Positions 4,698-6,834 of a DNA stretch of 6,834 bases are shown piece by piece. This DNA comes from Nitrospirota bacterium (GTDB lineage Bacteria; Nitrospirota; Thermodesulfovibrionia; Thermodesulfovibrionales; JdFR-88). The position numbers and the translations under genes are program-made. The notes under the pieces were generated by a model. That model searched no databases. It was not told the origin of the DNA and worked only from the letters and a program-made list of their open reading frames with translations. The DNA lies in assembly GCA_021819985.1 (NCBI GenBank), contig JAKAEG010000184.1:1-6834 (forward strand). The letters run 5' to 3'. Every line of letters starts with the position of its first letter. The first letter of the stretch is position 1.

Positions 4698-4787
4698 ATT
4701 TGGCCGGTGCATAAAATAAACATCAGGGATATTTTAAGATGGAGCTGAAAATATTACTTGATATGGCGGCGAGGTGCGCTCTTAACT

Positions 4788-4793
4788 TATAAT
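4788..4793 (+). promoter_or_regulatory. Possible -10 element for the rhodanese gene
   Basis: TATAAT is a perfect housekeeping -10 box, 45 bases before the rhodanese ATG and downstream of the gene B terminator. No convincing -35 box lies 16-18 bases upstream (the bases are GC-rich there), so the promoter would be weak or activator-dependent. Confidence 0.4.
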
Positions 4794-4838
4794 CCTTTAT
4801 TAACTTCATTTCGAAGGGATACAAATCAGGAGGAAATA

Positions 4839-5747
4839 ATGAAACGGGCCTTTTTCGGATTTACTGCGTTTGCAATAATCTTAATGGCGGTTGCCTTCAT
4901 TCCGTTTAATGCAGGTGCCTCAGGCAATCCCGGGCTTCTTGTGAATGGGCAATGGCTTGCCTCGCACGCGAAAACAATTGTGGTCGACGTGAGGCAGGGC
5001 AAGGCTTATATGGCCGGGCACATTCCCGGGGCTGTAAACATACCGGTTGGAAGTCTCCAGGGCGGCCCGGATGAAGTCCCGTATCCGGTAAAGAATGAAG
5101 AAAAAACGCTCGGAGCAAACGGACTGAGCATAAATTCGGACATAGTCCTGTACGGGAACGGCAGAATGTCCTCGTTCCGCGAATTCTGGATACTCGATTA
5201 CTTGGGTATGCGAAACATACACGTTCTGGACGGCGGCATCGAGGGCTGGAAAGGCCAGACTGCAACCGGAGAGACCAGACTGGGGCCAACCCGGTTTAAA
5301 GCCAGGCCAGTCCCCTCGAAATACGTTACAACCGCTTACGTGCTCGCCCATCTCAAGGATCCGGGCGTCATATTGCTTGATGCCCGCAGCCCGGCTGAAT
5401 ATCACGGGATGGTAGCCATGTCCCTGCGTGGAGGCCATATCCCGGGCGCGATAAACATTAATTTCCAGGAGAACTTCCAAACGGGGTCTACCGCCCTTAA
5501 GCCCGTGGACCAGTTAAGAAAAATATACGCGGGGCTGGACAGGAGGAAAGAGATAGTCACGTATTGCCAGAACGGCTCCAGGGCGGTCACATCGTATTTC
5601 GTTCTGAGGATGCTTGGGTTCAGGAAAGCCGGCACTTATATCCCTTCCTGGGTTGAGTGGGGCAGCAACGAGAAATTGCCTGTTGACGAGGTAAGCTATT
5701 TCAACTTCGTCCCGTTGATAAAGATGATGAAATCGCTGAAGAAGTAG
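4839..5747 (+). CDS. Exported two-domain rhodanese (thiosulfate-type sulfurtransferase)
   Basis: A 302-residue protein with two rhodanese domains in tandem. The start at 4839 is chosen over the in-frame ATG at 4758 because a strong AGGAGG precedes it and the product then begins with a proper signal peptide (MKRAFFGF..., cleavage after A25-G-A27). Domain 1 (about 33-145) keeps DVRQGKAYMAGHIPGAVNIP (50-69), but its active-site loop reads YGNGRMSS (105-112), with glycine instead of cysteine, so it is non-catalytic, as is usual. Domain 2 (about 163-285) has LLDARSPAEYHG, GGHIPGAINI and the catalytic loop CQNGSRA with C243, the only cysteine in the protein. Such enzymes transfer sulfane sulfur from thiosulfate or a persulfide to a thiol or cyanide acceptor; this one would act in the periplasm. 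The physiological acceptor is unknown. Nothing ties it to the PEP-CTERM genes except position. Confidence 0.92.
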   Translation: MKRAFFGFTAFAIILMAVAFIPFNAGASGNPGLLVNGQWLASHAKTIVVDVRQGKAYMAGHIPGAVNIPVGSLQGGPDEVPYPVKNEEKTLGANGLSINSDIVLYGNGRMSSFREFWILDYLGMRNIHVLDGGIEGWKGQTATGETRLGPTRFKARPVPSKYVTTAYVLAHLKDPGVILLDARSPAEYHGMVAMSLRGGHIPGAININFQENFQTGSTALKPVDQLRKIYAGLDRRKEIVTYCQNGSRAVTSYFVLRMLGFRKAGTYIPSWVEWGSNEKLPVDEVSYFNFVPLIKMMKSLKK

Positions 5748-5782
5748 ACATATCCATGGCAACCGGGGCGTATAATGTCCCC

Positions 5783-5806
5783 CTATGGGGGTGGTTAGCC
5801 CCATAG
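5783..5806. other. Hairpin downstream of the rhodanese gene
   Basis: CTATGGGG (5783-5790) and CCCCATAG (5799-5806) pair perfectly around an 8-base loop, 36 bases after the rhodanese stop. No T-run follows on either strand, so it is not a clear intrinsic terminator. GGGG (5765-5768) and CCCC (5780-5783) nearby offer alternative pairings. It may be a factor-dependent or weak transcription end. Confidence 0.4.
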
Positions 5807-6012
5807 CAGCGCATGAAATGAATGACACCTCCTGTTCATCTGATCGAAGTTGCACATAAAATAAAAGGTAAAATCCGGCCTTTACCGGACCCTGAAAATG
5901 TTTAAAAAATGATATTATAAACTGCGTACCGATAGGCAGCGCTTTATATGAAATGACCATCCATTTGCGAGGGAGATGCTTTAACCTATAGCATGGAATT
6001 ATTGGATTTGCA

Positions 6013-6723
6013 TTGAAATATAAAAAATTCAGCAGTATAGGCCAGCCATTAATTACAAGCTTTAAATTTCTATTCGCTGTCGGCGCTACCGAGTTCCTCA
6101 TCATGTTCGCTTTCCACACGCTCGGGGTGAAGCCCCAGATTTCCCCGGCTGCAGCGATACTGATAAACGCCTTTATACTGTGTTTAGTCTCTTCTGCCGC
6201 CATTTATAAGCTGGTTTTCAAACCTTCCAAATATATAGCAGAGCTAGCCAAAACGAATGATGCGTTGAAAAAGGAGCGTGCGAAATCCGAATCCATCCTC
6301 GCATCCATCGGGGATGCCGTCAGCATACATGATACCGATTTCAAGATTATTTACCAGAACAAGGCCGCCATTGCCATGGGGGGCGGGCATATCGGCGAAT
6401 ACTGTTACAAGGCGTACGAACATAACAGAAAGATTTGCGAAAGCTGCCAATTGGAGATGACCTTCGAAGACGGTAAAGTCCGCGCAATGCAGAGAGAGTC
6501 TATGACCGGCAATGTGTTGAAATATTTAGAGATTACGGCATCGCCCCTCAGGGATTCGACTGGAAAAATCGTAGCGGGGATAGAGGTTATAAGGGACTTG
6601 ACTGACCGCCGGAGATCGGAAAAGGTCTTTCGCAAGACAGCCAATACCTTAAGGATCTTAGTGGATGCCTCGCCCTTGGCTATTATAGCTCTTACCCTGG
6701 ACGGCATGAGGTCTTGTCAATAG
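6013..6723 (+). CDS. Membrane PAS-domain sensor, truncated in its second PAS domain
   Basis: The 236-residue product has two membrane helices (about 17-37 and 46-68), a short coiled linker (about 73-95) and one full PAS domain (about 93-200, starting ILASIGDAVSIHD). That domain carries a Cys-rich insert (C131, C142, C145 in YCYKAYEH...ICESC) like those of PAS sensors that may bind a cofactor or metal. A second PAS domain begins at about 211 (ILVDASPLAIIALTLDG) and stops abruptly at residue 231. The next five codons are unrelated and end in TAG. The family normally continues into more PAS and a histidine kinase or GGDEF output, so this is a broken sensor gene; the break coincides with foreign-looking sequence from about 6708. 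The start is uncertain: TTG at 6013 is the only conventional start codon between the upstream in-frame stop (5989-5991) and the first helix, and no good ribosome-binding site stands before it. The best purine run, GAGGGAG (5969-5975), is too far. Confidence 0.7.
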   Translation: MKYKKFSSIGQPLITSFKFLFAVGATEFLIMFAFHTLGVKPQISPAAAILINAFILCLVSSAAIYKLVFKPSKYIAELAKTNDALKKERAKSESILASIGDAVSIHDTDFKIIYQNKAAIAMGGGHIGEYCYKAYEHNRKICESCQLEMTFEDGKVRAMQRESMTGNVLKYLEITASPLRDSTGKIVAGIEVIRDLTDRRRSEKVFRKTANTLRILVDASPLAIIALTLDGMRSCQ

Positions 6724-6834
6724 GTGTGTAAAAAGCCATTAGGCGGCCATCCTTTCGAGCGCCTTTGAAGCATCCTTTGCGACCCCATCGACGAACTTCT
6801 TCCCTTTATAAACATCAGATAGTAACCAGTATCC
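6708..6834 (-). mobile_element. Probable end of an insertion sequence (continues beyond window)
   Basis: The PAS reading frame loses family similarity at about 6706. From there the sequence GAGGTCTTGTCAATAG followed by TGTGTAAAAAG looks like an IS terminus; a terminal TGTGTAAAA is common in IS256-type elements. A minus-strand frame, open to the right edge, ends 30 bases inside this boundary, as transposase genes often do. The other end, target duplication and most of the transposase are outside the window, so family and boundary are tentative. Confidence 0.45.
6739..6834 (-). CDS. C-terminal fragment of a probable transposase (5' end outside window)
   Basis: The minus-strand frame is open from the right edge to TAA (6741-6739) and gives the last 31 residues of a protein, starting GYWLLSDVYKGKKFVDGVAK and ending ALERMAA. 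The composition is that of a real coding sequence, lysine-rich with an amphipathic end. I do not recognise a diagnostic transposase motif in so short a piece. The assignment rests on its position just inside the point where the PAS gene is broken. It could instead be the end of an unrelated host gene brought in by a rearrangement. Confidence 0.45.
   Translation of the reverse strand, partial: GYWLLSDVYKGKKFVDGVAKDASKALERMAA

Noticed and set aside
3962..4712. Two minus-strand open frames (164 and 116 codons) over PEP-CTERM gene B.
   Set aside because: The plus-strand gene has a signal peptide, PEP-CTERM anchor, promoter and terminator; the antisense frames have none of these.
4764..4778. TGGCGGCGAGGTGCG upstream of the rhodanese as a sigma-54 promoter.
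   Set aside because: GG and GC are separated by 9 bases, not 10, and the -12 element lacks the TTGC core; no A-tract sites or IHF-like site lie upstream.
4758..4838. Upstream extension of the rhodanese gene to an in-frame ATG at 4758.
   Set aside because: The extra 27 residues would bury the signal peptide, the ATG lacks a ribosome-binding site, and the extension overlaps a perfect TATAAT; AGGAGG precedes the ATG at 4839.
5824..5862. Short ORF beginning MNDTSC in the rhodanese-PAS gap.
   Set aside because: Twelve or so codons, no ribosome-binding site and no conserved feature.
5740..6012. Possible riboswitch or structured RNA in the rhodanese-PAS gap, from several G/C-rich hairpins.
   Set aside because: The hairpins (5783-5806 and the GGTAAA/TTTACC and TCCGG/CCGGA pairs near 5866-5890) do not match any c-di-GMP or other riboswitch core I know, so only the hairpin itself is listed.
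5514..6203. A 229-codon minus-strand open frame spanning the rhodanese 3' end, the gap and the PAS gene start.
   Set aside because: It runs antisense to two recognisable protein families and its translation shows no known domain; its length is a by-product of codon bias.

Overview
The window is a mid-GC chromosomal stretch from a Gram-negative, exopolysaccharide-producing bacterium that carries the PEP-CTERM/exosortase protein-sorting system. This is shown by two small secreted proteins ending in PEP-CTERM anchors, a clear PrsR-type sigma-54 response regulator, and the tail of a nucleotide-sugar dehydrogenase of the kind found in exopolysaccharide loci. The gene content and the small dispersed palindromes would fit a deltaproteobacterium or a Nitrospirota-like lineage, but the sequence alone does not settle the taxon. 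No exosortase, PrsK kinase or RpoN gene lies in the window.

Layout, left to right. Positions 2-415 hold the 3' end of a UDP-sugar 6-dehydrogenase. Positions 416-825 are non-coding, with a dispersed-repeat palindrome and then a complete sigma-54 control region. PEP-CTERM protein A is at 826-1512, followed by a strong terminator. Positions 1513-1779 hold terminator hairpins between converging genes. A single-domain PilZ protein is on the minus strand at 1780-2070. Positions 2071-2418 are a divergent control region. prsR is at 2419-3822. A second sigma-54 control region precedes PEP-CTERM protein B at 3996-4646, which has its own terminator. An exported two-domain rhodanese is at 4839-5747. Positions 5748-6012 are non-coding. 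A membrane-anchored PAS sensor at 6013-6723 is cut short inside its second PAS domain, where a minus-strand fragment, probably an insertion sequence, begins and runs off the right edge.

The main result is regulatory. Three canonical -24/-12 sigma-54 promoters are visible, upstream of PEP-CTERM A, PEP-CTERM B and, on the minus strand, the PilZ gene. Each has an IHF-like site between the promoter and a far-upstream region carrying copies of an A-tract motif whose best copies read TGTAAAAAAAAYCGNCA. PrsR, a sigma-54 activator, is encoded among them. The simplest reading is a local PrsR regulon that co-expresses two exosortase substrates and a probable c-di-GMP receptor. prsR itself seems to use a sigma-70-type promoter. 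Membership of the PilZ gene and the binding motif itself are inferences from sequence.
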